From contig NC_135569.1 in assembly GCF_964340395.1 (NCBI RefSeq), positions 7,415,040-7,479,039 on the forward strand: a stretch of DNA of 64,000 nucleotides, in the 5' to 3' direction. The stretch's first letter is position 1. Every line of letters starts with the position of its first letter. This document shows positions 61,993-64,000 of the stretch, piece by piece. Both the position numbers and the translations under genes were made by a program. The notes under the pieces are model-generated. The model saw only the letters and a list, made by a program, of their open reading frames with translations. It was not told the origin of the DNA and searched no databases. The DNA comes from Glandiceps talaboti (taxonomy: Eukaryota; Hemichordata; Enteropneusta; Spengelidae).

Positions 61993-63112
61993 TATTTATC
62001 ATATAACTAAGTATTTCCCAGTATTTTTCTAAAATTTTAAATCGTATTTTACGAATACTGTATCATTTCATCGCACTATATTCATTGCGTATTAAAAATT
62101 GACGCCCGACGGCTATGCAAATTACATACTCGCGTGACCTGTCGCGAGGTCAAGCTTACCTTATTCATGGTATCGGTTGCGGTCATAGTGTTCTGTTGTT
62201 TCTCAACCAAAATTATCGGTTATAACCTTGCGATGTAGATGTAATATCGAATTTAGTTTAAAACGCAAGTAGAATTTGTCAGAATACGACCTTTGTGTCG
62301 TCATTTTAATCATATTTTCTCGGGTTGATTAAGTTCAGAGATCTGAGCTCGACAGAAAATCGGAAGTAAGTTTGCCGGCTGCTAGTGGTACATCGATATT
62401 CTACTTGATTTTTTAATAGAATAAAATGTATCAAATAAAAATAAAAGTACCTCTACGTATCAAACTCATGCCATCCAACCTGGATATGTGTAACATAATG
62501 TATGCATTTATGTTTTGAAAGCATATAATTATTATGATAAACTTGATCGTAGCGTAGGATTGGCACGAACATTCGAACAGTACGGAGAAAAAAATAGTTC
62601 GGTAGAACAAGGGTGATATGCTCTGACATCACCCCCTGTTTGACGTCACACAGTAGAAGATATGCACGTATTTATGTGATAATTACCAAAATCTAATCAG
62701 CTTTTGCCATTACCACACGTAAGATGTGTAACAGGTTTCATTACAATTCGTCCATTTGTATTTCAGTTATCGTTTTCACGGATAGACACGGACAAAAGCA
62801 TATTACAGTATAACCTTACTTTGCGGAAGGTAAAAATTGAACCAAAATAAAGTGGCTGCAAAATTGTTTACTTGCAGGCCAACAGACCTAGCTAGCCGGA
62901 TACAGTCTGATATCGTAAACATCTTAATCATTGCTTGGTTAGGTCAGCAAAAGGTGAAGTGTTTGCAGACAGTGTTTTGTTAATGATTTGTGGACCATTG
63001 AATTGACATAGGCTCGTAGCTCAACTTTGTGACCTTTCTTGGCTAGAAACTAAAATGCTTTATCCCGAACAATAAATGACGTCATTTTGTGCCCCCACAT
63101 TTCACTTGTCAG

Positions 63113-63276
63113 CACGCCAATTCTACATAAACCTTGAGGATACTAGTACAATAGTCTGCTATCGTGTAGAAAAGAAAACCCATTTTACTTCGTTGTTATC
63201 GCTTCTAAGCGAAGTGAATAAGGAGTACTTGAAAACCATGGTGTCAACCCCAGGTTCTCGCATCACGCTTATATAA
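63113..63276 (+). CDS. Candidate second (possibly last) exon of the divergent secreted gene
   Basis: A strong acceptor (GTGCCCCCACATTTCACTTG then TCAG) opens an exon whose phase 1 matches the donor at 58209, giving HVS-A-RQFYINLEDTS at the junction, a plausible signal-peptidase site. The exon is open for 54 codons (with VCYRVEKKTHF, LLSLLSEVNKEYLK) to a TAA at 63276; a weak donor CAG|GTTCTC at 63253 would also fit. One Cys and no known domain. AATAAA lies at 63595-63600. The intron would be about 4.9 kb. No homology recognised; the link to 58155 is inference. Confidence 0.35.
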
Positions 63277-63689
63277 GCAGTAGACCTATAATGTTTAGAT
63301 AAGACATTCTGAGGACAGACTTTTTCAATAGCTGTTTAAGACATTTTTTTATCCAAATTTGACATGGCCAGTGATGAATTCTCCTTTCCATCAAATACAC
63401 GGCACATTGCATGGCAAAGATATTTAGTGGGATACAAATACACACACTTCCTTAACAGATCAGTTTGCAGTTTAAAAACGACATTAAAATACTAACTACA
63501 TACTTGTTACACACTCAAAATCCCCCGTGTGTTGTCGAGTAATGTAAAGTGGCCGTGTGTTACTAGTAAAGCCGTGTACTCCTTCGACAACATTAATAAA
63601 CACATATAAAATGTGACAAACCTGTCTGATATCTATGCAAGCTCTACCTTGGTTCTTCCTCAAATTATGTATGTAAGAGATAATCCTAA

Positions 63690-63970
63690 AACTCTGTGCG
63701 AGTTGCTACAATGAAAATCACGAAACCTGAATACGTCGTCTGGCTTCAAGTGACAAAAAACACTGCGACATTTTATTAAATCTTCCAACAGTGATAACAT
63801 TTTATCGTCTGGCTCAACAAACATCTTCCCCGAAGAGGTATTTATCAGACAATACAATGTAAACAGTTTGGGGGACGATAAAATGTAGAAGTGTTAGGAA
63901 GACTTTTGCCAATACAAGCCAGACGACATTTTGTTTCAGGATTATTGATTTTAGTTGTATGTAACGAATT
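63690..63970. mobile_element. Foldback element, CGTCTGGC family
   Basis: Contains GAAACCTGAATACGTCGTCTGG on the left, ATTTTATCGTCTGGCTC in the middle and GCCAGACGACATTTTGTTTC on the right, in the same inverted plan as 55.7-56.25 kb. Confidence 0.6.
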
Positions 63971-64000
63971 ATATGCATCAGGAAGAAAAGTAACATGTTT

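Overview
Animal (metazoan) genomic DNA: long AT-rich non-coding stretches, GT-AG introns, many microsatellites and minisatellites, tRNA-like SINEs and several families of small foldback/MITE elements. The frequent ACATGTAC-type words and the protein content would suit a marine invertebrate (deuterostome or lophotrochozoan), but the species cannot be fixed from the sequence alone.

The one securely readable gene is on the minus strand at 37.7-55.5 kb. I assembled 19 coding exons with consistent GT-AG boundaries and phases into 3642 nt (about 1213 codons plus stop). It encodes a single-pass membrane receptor of the LDL-receptor-related class: signal peptide, YWTD beta-propeller, EGF, YWTD propeller, EGF, six-cysteine sushi/CCP module, YWTD propeller, Ser/Thr-rich stalk, Gly/Ile-rich transmembrane helix, and a 113-residue tail with nine tyrosines. 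It has no LDL class A repeats and no NPxY motif. The tail carries YxxP, YxN and YxxPhi motifs plus a proline-rich stretch, so it looks like a phosphotyrosine docking tail. This is the most interesting object in the window.

Head-to-head with it, about 2.7 kb away on the plus strand, is a candidate secreted-protein gene. Its 55-nt signal-peptide exon (58.16 kb) has the same length and end phase as exon 1 of the receptor gene, and a possible phase-compatible second exon lies at 63.1 kb. The interval between the two starts holds an (AATC)n tract, a 43-bp minisatellite and a foldback element.

The left 37 kb has no complete gene I can prove. Isolated minus-strand exon candidates lie at 24.7, 23.9, 17.8, 11.6 and 8.6 kb, and a TATA-containing CpG-rich promoter-like segment lies at about 22.6 kb; these may belong to one or more genes with very long introns. 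The rest is repeats: a 42-bp minisatellite (4.8-6.15 kb), three copies of a ~240-bp MITE flanked by TA (one inside the receptor gene), a MITE copy at 31-32 kb split by a second element whose uninterrupted relative lies at 1.75-2.1 kb, several snapback palindromes, and long tetranucleotide arrays.
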